Below, one piece after another: positions 1 to 12,522 of a stretch of DNA of 64,000 bases. The notes beneath the pieces are model-generated. The model did not search any database. It saw only the letters and a list, made by a program, of their open reading frames with translations, and was not told the origin of the DNA. Position 1 is the first letter of the stretch; each line of letters begins with the position of its first letter. The position numbers were made by a program, and so were the translations under genes. The DNA comes from Amphiura filiformis (taxonomy: Eukaryota; Echinodermata; Ophiuroidea; Amphilepidida; Amphiuridae). Location of the stretch: assembly GCF_039555335.1 (NCBI RefSeq), contig NC_092628.1:60499547-60563546 (forward strand), given 5' to 3'.

Positions 1-722
1 GCAACATTAAAACCTTCAGAAAGTTTGGAAATTTTTTTCAAGCACCTATACCTCGGATTATTTGCGACATGTTCGTATCGTGTTGCATATCAATGGATAG
101 CTACTCCCCTGTACAATGACACCACAAATGATAAACAAATCGCCTTTTTCACGCCCGAGTACGTCTTGTGAATATAGTCCAGTCTCAAACGGAATACGCC
201 AAACTGACAATTATTCTGTGCAGCAAGCTGCAATCCCATATCTTCACAATCTGAGACCTAATACATGTACTATCCTTCAAGATGACAACGCTTGCCCCAC
301 AGAGCCAGGGTAGCAGAGTAGTCAAGGACTACCTACAGAATATGGGAGTAGAGAAAATGGCATAGCCTGCTATCAGCTCAAACCTAAACCCGATTGAACA
401 CTTGTGGAACCAGCTTGGTAGTGCTTTGCGTGCCAGAGCAACTACATTGATATGCAACATGATATGAACATTTTACATGTAATCCGAGATACAGATGCTT
501 GAAAAAAGTTTCCCAAACTTGAGTTGTTCTGCAAGATTAACAACTACCACACCAACACTGGTAAGCATGCCATAACGGCATTCCAAGTATGTGGAGTACG
601 ATTGTTCACACCAACCCTGCACTGCTCTTGATATGCATTATTGAATGTGGCATCTTCTGAATGTCCAAATAGATTTGTTGCATTTGGTTTGCACATACCT
701 AAAATGTCATTATTCCTGAACC
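1..722. other. Flanking DNA, no gene seen
   Basis: I see no exon, RNA gene or clear repeat here. Only short chance reading frames are present. It lies downstream of the H3.3 gene, which reads leftwards. Confidence 0.5.
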
Positions 723-861
723 CAGGGCTTGAAATAAGGATTTCAGATCCAGGAGCAATTTCTGGTGTTTTTGTGTAAATATTGCCCCAGGACTGGTCAA
801 TACAAATACAGTTCTGTTTCAGAACCAGGGGTAAATTTGCTCCTGCTTATTTCAAGCCCTG
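723..861. mobile_element. hAT-type MITE with perfect 8-bp target duplication
   Basis: The 139-bp element begins CAGGGCTTGAAATAA and ends with the reverse complement TTATTTCAAGCCCTG. It is flanked on both sides by CCTGAACC (715-722 and 862-869). CAG...CTG ends and an 8-bp target-site duplication are the hallmark of hAT transposons. There is no coding capacity, so it is a non-autonomous copy. The intact duplication argues for a fairly young insertion. Confidence 0.85.
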
Positions 862-983
862 CCTGAACCATGAGTTCCCAACCATTTTCCCTCTTTACTT
901 TTGAGCTCTCAACTTGGTTATGTTTATATTCGATCACTACAAAAAAAGATCAAAACACTGAAGAATTTTTATGCCTGAGGTGG

Positions 984-2520
984 TTTATTTCTGGGCGAAC
1001 ACACATTGCAGACTCAAGACTACAACAATTTACAGGTACTTATTTACAACACGGACAATTAAAAAATAAATGCCATCTAGTTACTTCATTTCACATCAAT
1101 GTCTACTCGAACATAAAAATGTTAACATGACGTCAGGAATCCTTCCATGAGCATGACTGAGATGTGACCTGCAGATGGTAGATGGCACTATTGACTGCAA
1201 ATGATCTTAACAAGTAGTTATCCCACATAATAAATACACAAGCCCATTAAGTACTATTCCAGAATCAATGAAATGAATGTGCATTGTAGCTTGACTGTTT
1301 TGACCAAGTACATGTACTAGTACATCAACACATGCGAGCATCACTTAACTTCCAGAGCTTTATGCATGTGAAATTTTCACAAATTTGTCCCTGAAATGTA
1401 GCAAATAAAGTAGAGCTACTGGGCAGAATTATTTTACATGTGCGCAGGAACTACTGCAAGCAAAATTTGCGAGCCTATCAGGTAACAAACAGGGTCCAGC
1501 CCTTAAGTTGGCAGCACTTTTTGAGATCTCTAAGTAAGCCTGTTGACATTAGCTCGGGTATAGGAAATCGAAGCAGAGAATTTGATAAATTGTGACCCCC
1601 CCTACTTTGAAGCTTTAGAATATTTTGACAATTACGCTGCTTCACTTATAATATCTATAAACACCTCAGACACTACAGCAGGCCTTGAACGAAATATGAA
1701 GTTATTCTACTAGAGTGTAAACCCAACTACCGTGTACTTCCCACCCAAACCAATATTTCATTGATCAACGTTTCATGTACATCAACCCAATATTTTTAGT
1801 TTTCCAAAATCTTGACACTTTTGCTAGAATGTATATTAAGTTCAGTAGTTAACCCAATTTTAGTTTTCATTCCAAAATCTTAAATTGATCAATGTTTTAT
1901 GTCAACCCAATTTTAAAAGTACCAATACTTAAAAAGTGTTAATTGTGTTCAACTCCATTAATAATTCATAGTTAGTTCAAGCTCTGGCTAGAACTTGGTC
2001 ACTATACTTACCGTTTCATACACATTAAAGCAATATAAGTTAAAACCATACAAATATTGTGGGTAGTTAAGGGAAATACAAAAATGAAGGACATAATTTT
2101 TGTCTTTTTCAGCACATTGAACTAGATGACTTGGTGATAGTGACAGCTTGCTCACAAACAATGATATTTCCCTGATATAATAAGGATTTTGTAGATTTAG
2201 CACTGCCCTTTATACAATGCATTTTTCCACTACTGAGAAGTTCATCTTGCAATAATAAACACTTTCAAAAATCAAAATTATGCTAAATCCTTGATGACTT
2301 ATTATTTTGTTTTTAGACTGACAAGTTTGTGTGACCAAGCTGCCACCATAGTGATTGTAGGCACCCAAATGTAAATCCTGAAATATAAAATGTTCTCTCC
2401 AAGTTGTGCCAGGCTTCACATTTTGAATGCATACAACACTTGTGTTAAAACATTACTATAACTACAAAAGTCCACCAAAATGATGTGATAAAAAGTTCTT
2501 TGATAAAAGGTGCAGCATAT
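984..2520 (-). other. Probable H3.3 3' UTR with candidate poly(A) signal
   Basis: This stretch directly follows the H3.3 stop codon on the minus strand and has no recognisable repeats. An AATAAA hexamer reads on the minus strand at 984-989. I saw no histone-type 3' stem-loop, which fits a polyadenylated replacement histone. The 3' end is inferred; an earlier variant signal could be used instead. Confidence 0.3.
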
Positions 2521-3947
<1,427 letters not shown>

Positions 3948-3959
3948 TTATTTATATCT

Positions 3960-5875
3960 GCAAAAACAAATAAGTAAAGAGTACATAAGCCCCATGATAA
4001 AAAATTTCAAAGAAAAAAAAATGTTATCAGAGAAATGCATCTTATTTCCAATAATAAACTTTCAAAATTTCAGAAATCTGCGCATCAACATTCATAGCAG
4101 GTCTTCTTGGTATAAACTACAATCTCAAAACAAAGCGTGTGATGAACCGCAACTTTAAGGGATTTCCCCATCATTTCACTTTCCTGTTTTCACATTTGCA
4201 GTTTCTAGCTAAATAACGTTGTCCAGTTTCTGCCAGAGAAAAGTTTGCATATTAAGAGCGTCCCGCGTTAGTGGGGTAATTATGATTGGCCAATTCAAAG
4301 CTCCACATGTCGCTCATTACATCTATCTGAGCAAGGGATTCATGGACTGCCGTTCTTCTCCATGACTCTGCAACCTGTGTAGTAGCTCATCAATATTTTT
4401 TTAACCTTTCCACGGCCATGGTGTTACTGTTGACGATTTATTAACAAATTTCACAATATAAAAGACGGCTTATTTTATATTTTTTAACACCAAAAAGGAC
4501 AAAACAAAACGAACACAAACACCACAAAACAAGACCAGCAAAAGGACAAGTTTCCCAAGTTATTTTCATCATGCATCAGGTGCAGAATGAGAAAAAAAGT
4601 TTACAAAGAAACTTTCCTTGTCTAGCTGTAAGTGTTCAGAAGACATCACGACCGAAAAATGTAGGAAGCGTTTCTTTCAAAGTTGAAAAAGTAATAATTT
4701 AGTCCCTAAATTAATAGCGAGGGTGGTCTACAGGAAAAGATCGCCATCATGTTCATCTCTTCTTTAGCTATCACAATTAAAGCTGCAAAAGGATTCACCT
4801 TTGAAGATTGAATACACTTTGAACTGATTTTCAAAAGAAAAACTGCACTCACACTAGCCCTGAAAACTTGACAGACCCTGGCCTGCATGCCTGTACAAAC
4901 CAATGTGGAATTTTGTAACTTGGTACCCTTGCATGCTTCTTGCATGGATGGGAAGTTAACCCAGCAACCAGAGTCGGCCAACGAATTCACCTTCAGCATG
5001 TTCAAAATTATCAAATTCATTGAATTGAAGGCAGAGTCATAGCTATTCGAAAAGAGAAGGGGGACCATCTCCGGTTCTAATATCTGCACTCAACCTAGGT
5101 TCAAGAGGACAAGATGTAAATGATGGGCGCGATACAACTTAAGTACATAAGTTAAAAGTTGTCTACCCATATCCATAGTACTGCAAGTAGTAGAACACAT
5201 GAATATTGAAACTTACAGTTACAGCAATCAATTTTGGAAAGTTCTTTCAATGCAACGTCTGAAGTGAAGGAATAGATTCTGATTATAATCTTTCAATTTG
5301 GTAGCAATCATGCAATGTCAATGATGCTGGTCCTGTTCTTCACTGAAGACTTCACTCAGTGTGAAATTATGATACATGGATATTAACGGTCGCGTCCAAC
5401 TTGGCTTTACCCTTTCACGCACACAACCACAACACAAGCAGCTTTTGTTTTATATTATTACTAATACTACATAGGCCACGGAAATCCTGAAGATCGTATC
5501 CTTCTCGTCATGTTCAATATTTAATTTGCTTATAAGGAAATAACAGCCAAACCAGTTTTTATTTCCTTCACAAGGATGACGAAATACTGGGAATTCCCTT
5601 CATACGCCTCGCGTAAACCACATTGAGCATGTACACTGGCACATGCATTACACGGTACATTCACTATACGACGTACACAAAGACATGAAGACCACCATTT
5701 CCCGGCACTTTCATGAATCAAAACACGAACTCAAAACACTAAAAACTCGAACGTTTCACATGCAATAACAGGAATAAAATATACCAAATAAAAGACCATA
5801 TTCTGAGGAACTATAACTTAAGAAAACAGACTGGTACAATGGGGTAAACTGTGTTTTATAACACTTTCTTCTCAC
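3960..5875 (-). other. Probable H3.3 5' UTR intron
   Basis: It lies between the inferred leader exon and coding exon 1. It carries a back-to-back CCAAT motif (GATTGGCCAATTC near 4285), which could mark a second promoter, and AT-rich stretches. The reading frames inside look like chance. Confidence 0.45.
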
Positions 5876-5950
5876 CTTTCTTGGATTTCAACACGGACAC
5901 GTCTTCACTCTCTGAATTTCATTCAACAACGGTAGAAAGGAAACGTAATT
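5876..5950 (-). other. H3-3: Inferred H3.3 untranslated first exon
   Basis: On the minus strand this stretch ends AAATCCAAGAAAG followed by GTGAGAAG, a strong 5' splice donor with GT at 5874-5875. It lies just downstream of a CCAAT-rich promoter. Animal H3.3 genes usually have a noncoding first exon. The upstream edge (transcription start) is a guess. Confidence 0.5.
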
Positions 5951-6054
5951 AATTATGCAGCGCAATATTTTCAGTATGATCTAACAACTGCTGTGAATGG
6001 CTGTATTCTAATTAGGACAACAATTTTATCTACCAGCTTGTCTAATTGGTTAAT

Positions 6055-6131
6055 TTTTGACGATTGCCATTGGTTTATAGCCACTGAGACAACTGCGCTC
6101 CTATTGGACGAAATGTTTATGCGCTGATTGG
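6055..6131 (-). promoter_or_regulatory. CCAAT-box cluster, H3.3 promoter
   Basis: Four CCAAT boxes read on the minus strand within 77 bp (cores at 6055, 6069, 6103 and 6127), with TATAAA-like sequence between them. They sit about 100-180 bp upstream of the inferred leader exon. Multiple CCAAT boxes bound by NF-Y are typical of histone promoters. The assignment to H3.3 is by position. Confidence 0.55.
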
Positions 6132-6601
6132 TCATTTCTTCTCCACATTACGATCCCAATAAATACAGAAGCTTGTCTATGGAGTTTTCCACGCTGTAGA
6201 CATAATCATGTCAAACCACCCCAAATTTCCATTTAAACCTTAAAAACAACCATGGGTCGATTTAATATGGTTTAAAATACGATCCTGCAAAAATTCAGTA
6301 CTTCATAGTTCCTAGAAAAGAAAAAATATTGAAAATTGTGATTTTTGGGAAAGCAGTCAAAAGAGGGCGTTTTATTTGCCTTTTTTTTCAGGGGGGGGGG
6401 GGTGGCTGGATGCGATATCGCCATTTTTGACGTCGCCCTGATGCCGCCATTGGAAGCTGAGGGTACATCCATGATCCATCTATTTTTAAGTAATTCTTAG
6501 TTTACTATTTAAGATTTTAAACTAATTATTATTTTCTCTATTTTGAAACACAATACCGTAGGCCTATAGGTCACAGCCCAATTGATAGTTGATATTTATA
6601 T

Positions 6602-6742
6602 AATATTGAATGGCGTTGAGGAGCTTGATATAGGCCTATCATACGAGCTGTAAAAATATTGCACGAGTCGAAGACGAGTGCAATATTTTTACAGCGAGTA
6701 CAATATTTTCTTGTATCACCCGAAAAAAAGCCATTCAATATT
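6602..6742. mobile_element. Foldback MITE
   Basis: Outer arms AATATTGAATGGC and GCCATTCAATATT flank an almost perfect inner hairpin (CTGTAAAAATATTGCACGAG and its complement around a short loop near 6670). It is noncoding. Two TAGGCCTA palindromes lie in or beside it. Confidence 0.65.
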
Positions 6743-6939
6743 AGGGCCTATGCATTGATACTGCAGTGTGTTCTTTGTTTATTCAGCATCATGAAAATTA
6801 AAAAAAAGTAGCAAATTCATCATAATTAAAATGTCATTTAAAGTCCCATTCAGTGATCCCAGGGAAAGTGTAAAAACCTAAAATTGTTTATAACTTACCG
6901 TATTAAATGGGGTAACTTCGGTCAGCGGGGTAACTTTGG

Positions 6940-7290
6940 TCGGTCAAACATTTTATTAAATTTTGAACAGGAAAAATCAATATCATGTTCACGGTTAACA
7001 ATTACAGAAATAAGCTCATTCCAAATTGGTTTAACAAAGTTCAGTCACAAAACACATGAACAGTTGTCTCAGACATCTTATCACAAAAGGAACAATTTGG
7101 GGAATCCTTTCTTTTGATCTTAAAAAGAAAGTCATTGAAGGCGATAGCCTTGTGAAATATCTTAAAATAAAATGAACGGAGACGAGTGTCAATAGAACAT
7201 TTAAAATTATTAAGGTAAATGTTTGGTGTCCCAGGTGATAAATTCCTTACCCATTTGTTCCTGATTTTAAAATATTATATTTATATTTGC
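6940..7290 (-). pseudogene. Degenerate LINE reverse-transcriptase C-terminus
   Basis: On the minus strand, 7290 to about 7066 translates to a stretch containing DTRLRSFYFKIFHKAIAFND, then CSFCDKMSETTVHVFC. This is the conserved tail of CR1/L2-like (Jockey-group) LINE ORF2: a TRLRSF..K..H.A...N block followed by a C-x2-C...H-x3-C motif. A stop follows the last Cys, and homology resumes in another frame (FVKPIWNELI), so at least one frameshift is present. It is a dead fragment; no full element is in the window. Confidence 0.6.
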
Positions 7291-7439
7291 AAATTCCAAA
7301 ATAAAAAGCCAACTTTTATTGGATTTAAGGCCCATGTTAAGATTAATAGGGAAACAGAATACTTTATTGCTAAGGGTAAAGACAAGCTATCTGCCCATTT
7401 CCGTAAATGGAGATTTGATTTGTAATTTTTGTTATATCT

Positions 7440-9095
7440 AGGCCTATATCATAAAGTTTTGATGGCTGCATGATCTATTATCCTATGATTTTTCAACATA
7501 TATTGCTGGATTGTATCACTGGTGTTAAATTTGTGCAATTTTTTTTTGTGTGTGATTTTTTGTGATTTTTTATGATTGCTTTGTAATTCTTTTTGTGTGA
7601 TATCTTGTAAAATAAAAAACACAGAAATATAAAAAAACTTTGGTCGGTCAAATATATATTTTTTAAATGGTCATATTTTCGTACAGCGGGATTTTTTACC
7701 CAAAATGAGCGGTTTTCGCCAGCTAAGAGCTGGCTATCTAATTCGGAGATCGTCTTTGTTTGCTAAAGAGATTACGGGGTACTAGCATTGGTTTGAAGCA
7801 CTTTGCGGAACTTTTTATGGTGAAAATATATGTAAGACCTGTTATTCGATTTGTAAGAAAAAGAAAGTATGTTTTGCCGATTCAACGAATGAAAACGAGT
7901 GAGAATTTCAAAAGTTATGGTTTGAAGGAAATATGACATTAAAAGTTATATGCCAGGCCTATAATAGTTTCCACAGCATATCAACGAAAAAAATCATAGT
8001 ATCCTTGTAATCAGGCGTTCTTAGATTTACATTTGCAGACCTCCTGGAAACCAACACAGCATGAGATGTTAGTATATTGATAAAATGATTAAAACCTTTA
8101 TGGACGTAAAAGTCATAAAAATATCCTATATCCTGTATGGTTTTATGGATAAAAATGACTCAAAATGTCATTAATGAAATAATTGATATCTTATACATCA
8201 GTTTTGTCTTTTCAACTGATGCCATTTCAGAGCATATCTATGATATGGGCATAATTTATACACCTATTGAATAATATACCCCCATTTGACATGTATTATA
8301 ATAGGTATGTAAACAAATGAATCATTATTATTCTATCAATTATAAATAAAATGAATAAAGAGAATCCACCTTTTTTTATTTGATCATGTTGATTATTAAA
8401 TAATATTATTATGACATTCAACAAGATAATTGAAAAGAAAACACACAATGCAGACTATAGAATTCATAGCTTCGCCGGAGTATCGGACTAACAATCAACA
8501 TTTTAAAAAGTTTAAAAGCTAAGATTGGAGTGAGTAATCAGTCTTTATACATTTTATAATGTGCTATAGTAATACATTTTATAATATGCTATAGTAATTA
8601 GTAAGTATACATTGCGAATTAATATAAAATTAATGTCCATGTATAAGGCAAGTAGAATGGCAGTTTTTAGCCAATTAACTAAAAACTGTAGTGTATTTCT
8701 TAATATTAACAATGAGCTAAGGGTAGCCTAGGCAGAAAAGGCAAAAAGACAAAACAATTTTGAGTAATGAATTAAAGAGATGACAGGAAGTTATAGGAGT
8801 TAATGTTTGGTTTGCTGTTTCTGTGTGCATGTTCTTATCATTGATGGTTTGGTGGACTGTCATGAAACATGAGGGATCCTAAAAAAGCGTGATCCTAAAA
8901 ATACCTTTCCTACCAAACTAATTACAAGACCTCTTCTGTATTGAAGCTGGCTTTCCCTTTTAAAGGGAATTTTTATTTTACATTTTTTCAGAAAAAATAA
9001 AAATCGATATTTGTGAGCAAGGATGTGTTCTTTATTTTGCAAGGGGTCAAATGTCATAAAAAACAACAACTTGCCCATATTCAGCGAAGATCATT
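7440..9095. other. AT-rich intergenic DNA, no gene seen
   Basis: No exon or complete element was recognised. There is a small tandem duplication near 8548-8600 (ATTTTATAATRTGCTATAGT twice). The phrase GGTAACTTTGGTC(GGTC) seen at 6905-6945 recurs near 7635 and 10058-10100, suggesting remnants of one degraded repeat. Confidence 0.4.
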
Positions 9096-9099
9096 TTTT

Positions 9100-10005
9100 G
9101 TCTCGCCTGATAAGGCAGGAGACTATATAATCACTTTTCCGTATGTAGGGGTGTGTGTGTGGGGGTGCGTGTGTGACAAATTTGATTAAAGTTTTGCTTT
9201 TTCTCGGAGACTAGGAGTCGCACGTTTCTCAAACTTGGTGGGTGGGTGCATCTTGACCCGAGACAAAACCTGTTTGTATTGGTTAGTGGGTCAAGGTCAC
9301 TGACGACCTCTAGAGGTCATCTGAGGTCAAATTAGTAAAAACTGTCGTATGGGCATGAAACTTGGTAGGTACAGTCAACATTTCAAGCCAAATTTTTGAA
9401 GGTCATTTCAAGGTCACCAGGGGTCATCTGAGGTCAAATTAGTATAAACTGTCGGATGGGCATGAAACTTGGTGGGTACAGTCAACATTTAAAGCCAAAT
9501 TTTTGAAGGGTCATTTCAGGGTCACCAGGGGTCATCTGAGGTCAAATTAGTAAAAACTATCGGATGTGCATGAAACTTGGTGGGTACAGTCAACATTTAA
9601 AGCCAAATTTTTGGAAGGTCATTTCGAGGTCACCAGGGGTCATCTGAGGTCAAATTAGTACAAACTGTCGATGGACATGAAACTTGGTGGGTACCGTCAA
9701 CATTTAAAGCCAAATTTTTGGAAGATCATTTCGAGGCCACCAGGGGTCATCTGAGGTCAAATTAGTAAAAACTGTTGTGTGGGTATGAAACTTAGTGGAT
9801 ACAGTCAACATTTAGAGCCAACGTTTTGGAAGGTCATTTCAGGGTCACCAGGGGTCAAATTAGTAAAACTGTTGCATGGGCATGAAACTTGGTGGGCACA
9901 GTCACCATCAGCCAGATAATCGTGCCTAGCCGATAACCGCCAAATTCATTTACCTCGACCAAAAGTAATCACAAAAGCAGGCGGTTGCGAAAGCAGGCGA
10001 GACTC
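9100..10005. mobile_element. AGGTCA minisatellite element, copy 1
   Basis: The element starts GTCTCGCCTG and ends CAGGCGAGAC, a 10-bp terminal inverted repeat. Its interior is a unique head (TTTTCTCGGAGACTAGGAG, then CTTGGTGGGTGGGTGCATC) followed by about six tandem units of about 108 bp, each with GGGCATGAAACTTGG, AGTCAACATTTAAAGCC and a run of AGGTCA/GGGTCA hexamers. The same head and unit occur in arrays at 44.4-45.6 and 56.85-58.4 kb. It is noncoding. The superfamily is not clear to me. Confidence 0.75.
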
Positions 10006-10204
10006 GTGGTTCGAGAACCGCCTTGTTTGATTTTTTTTTTTCCTTCACAGGAATGTAATACTCTGACCAAAGTTTCCCCAAATGCGGGGTAACTTTGGTC
10101 AGGCTATTTTTAACCCCTATAGGGCACCCTTGCAAAATTATTAAAAAATCTTTTTCAATTTCAAGGTGTAGAAGGGAACCCTAATATCATATTTTCCCAC
10201 ACTT

Positions 10205-10883
10205 AGGGAGTGACTTCAGAAATACTTTGGTGGGGGGCTGGGGCCAAAAAAGTTTTGGACCTTAAAAGAGGGGGGACCAAAAAGTTTGGTGGTATACCCG
10301 GTATAGAAAAGGGGGCCGGGGGGGGGGGAGTTTTCCTCTTCAAAACCCGAAATTTTCGCGCGCTTCTCGCGCATTGAGACCCTCTATATCACTTTTAACA
10401 TGCATGGGCAAGTTTGGGTTTTCAGTGCTTTTGTTTGAAAAAATGATGGCACTTAGTGTACACATATCGATATTAGTGTTTGTTCAGCATCATGAAAATA
10501 AAAAGTAGTCCAAAAAAATAAAATGTGTGAAATTGCCCATACTTTCAACCCTTGCAATTTCAAGGCAGTCAATATGAAGAATATTGCCCAATTTGAGTTC
10601 CAACATGAGGCTTTACCACAGGGTTCAATGGAAGATTCAAACTTTAAATGATTTTTTCCGGAATTCCAAGTGCTTTTTTTTCTTCTTGCGACAAAAAATT
10701 AAATTTGACTTTCGATTCAAGTTTCTTTTCGAGAGACCCCATAGGCCTATTACTTTTGAGTTTGGAGATAAAAAAATTAAAAAAAGCGGTAAAATAAATT
10801 CAAATCGAAATTTTGCTCCACATCCTGTGTACTGTACATACTCATGTGTAGCTGATACAATGTGAAATTTGACTGCCACACGC
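10205..10883. other. Degenerate repeat region with one AGGGAGTG end
   Basis: One end of the AGGGAGTG...ACTTTGGTGGGG family is visible at 10205-10245, followed by GCGCG-rich family interior (TTCGCGCGCTTCTCGCGC). I could not find the partner end, so the copy is truncated or scrambled. No gene. Confidence 0.45.
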
Positions 10884-11072
10884 TTGGGCTATTCCATTTG
10901 ACATGCATACACCCCTAGATGGAGGTCATGACTCAATCGCGCACACAGGGTGTAGATATCAAATGGAATCACCTGTTCAGGTAACTTCATTTGAAATTCA
11001 CACTGCCTGTGTGGAAGATTAAGGGTATTTCTTCCATAGGGGGTGTAGTGGATTTCAACTGGAATAGCCCAA
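10884..11072. mobile_element. MITE with TTGGGCTATTCCA ends
   Basis: The 189-bp element has terminal inverted repeats TTGGGCTATTCCAtTTGA and TCAACTGGAATAGCCCAA, and a noncoding interior with CACCCCCTA-type blocks in inverted order. Confidence 0.7.
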
Positions 11073-11844
11073 TGGTATAATAACCTGTGTGAGTTTCTGC
11101 ATGTAAAATCACTTCGCGTTTTCCGAAGTGACATGGGGCCTTTTATTTTGAGCTACTTTGTTTTTTGCCAAATTTTGCACAAGTTCAAAAATACTAAATG
11201 ACAATTTGAATGACTTAACCTTCACGGGCAACTAGAAAGTTATACATCCCGGTTGGTCACCCCCCCCCCATTGATACCTGATAATGGGTTTAACGTCATT
11301 TTGCCCATTTTAGTCCCAAAAGTGCAAATTTTCGCGCGTTTCGCTCGCATTTATTCTACTTAGTAGGGGGGGGCAGTACACCATATTTTATCAGTTATAG
11401 CTTCAAAATCATCGGCATCATTTTTCACGCGCTTCGCGCGCAATTGTACCATAAACTTATTCTGTCACCAAAAGGTGCTCATTGCAGTACTTGAAGAATT
11501 TTTTTCCAACTCCACATCCCCCCAACATGCCCAATGTCAAAAAGAAATCTACGCCACGGCTTATCATTGATATATACTAAGTATAGGGGCCTATATGGAG
11601 GCATTTCAACAGCACCCAGGGCCGTTCCTAGGGATTTTGCCGATCTAGGCAAAGCCTCTCCCTGCCGCCCCACCACAAAGCATACCAAAAAAGTGAAGGG
11701 GGTTACTTACTCCTTAAAAACCTCACCTCTTTTCTCCCGGGTCTTTTCTCCGCCCCGTGTTTTCTTTCCTTTTTCTTTTCCGCCTGTTTTCTGTTTCTCT
11801 TTTCGCCCCCTTTTTATTTTTCCTCCCATTTCCCCACCATGTGA
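11073..11844. other. Intergenic DNA, no gene seen
   Basis: C-rich and GCGCG-rich repeat debris (for example TTCACGCGCTTCGCGCGC near 11425) resembles the interior of the AGGGAGTG family. No exon was recognised. Confidence 0.35.
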
Positions 11845-12522
11845 CCATGGTGGGATAATTCTGAATTGACACTTAATTTGTCCTGTAGTCCCTGGCAACC
11901 CAGTCTGCTTGTCACTCGCAAACATACACGACCTGAGAAACCGGCTGTGAAGGAGCCTAATGCACGTAAACAACTTCCTTATAACATGTATAATAAAATC
12001 CGATTTTGAGTATAATAAAGAAAGTCATGCATATCCAAAATGAAGCAATTACCTATATTGCTAACTTGGTAAAATGCATACTCGTAGCCCAATCTTGTAC
12101 ATCATAGCACCCAGTTTTGGTTTGTGGTTTCGAAATCAATTAAACATTGGGGACCGATCGTTATTTACGGCAGGGGGGATGGGTGTTTTGGCAAAAATAT
12201 CGACAAAAAATTTCGCGTTCCCCTTGTTTTCCCAATTTTCTCCATTTAAAATTTAACAATCCCCTCCTGGTTCACTAAAATGTCAGGTTCCCCCCTCAAG
12301 ACCACAAAAAAATTTCGTGTTCCCCCCTAAATTTACCCATTCCCCCCCCCTGCCGTAAATAACGATCGCTCCCTTAGTTCTTTCAAATATGAAACGCTAG
12401 TAAAACCCAAATCTAGAACAATCCTATATTTAGAAAGATATAGCAAACTTTTCATGATAGAGATTGGACCCAAGACAAAGTACACCCAAATTAAGTGTCA
12501 ATTCAGAATTATCCCACCATGG
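11845..12522. mobile_element. TIR element with perfect 36-bp inverted repeats
   Basis: The arms 11845-11880 and 12487-12522 match 36 of 36 bases when one is reverse-complemented (CCATGGTGGGATAATTCTGA at the outer end). The interior is noncoding and contains a second, nested inverted-repeat element at 12149-12373. Confidence 0.65.
12149..12373. mobile_element. Nested MITE, ATCGTTATTTACGGCAG ends
   Basis: Terminal inverted repeats GGACCGATCGTTATTTACGG and its imperfect complement near 12351-12373 flank a C-rich interior. A related single end (GGGACCGCTCAATATTTACG) is at 32084-32110. Confidence 0.65.

Noticed and set aside
4706-5089. 127-codon minus-strand frame in the H3.3 leader intron
   Set aside because: No domain, no splice logic, and inside an intron of a gene on the same strand; probably chance.
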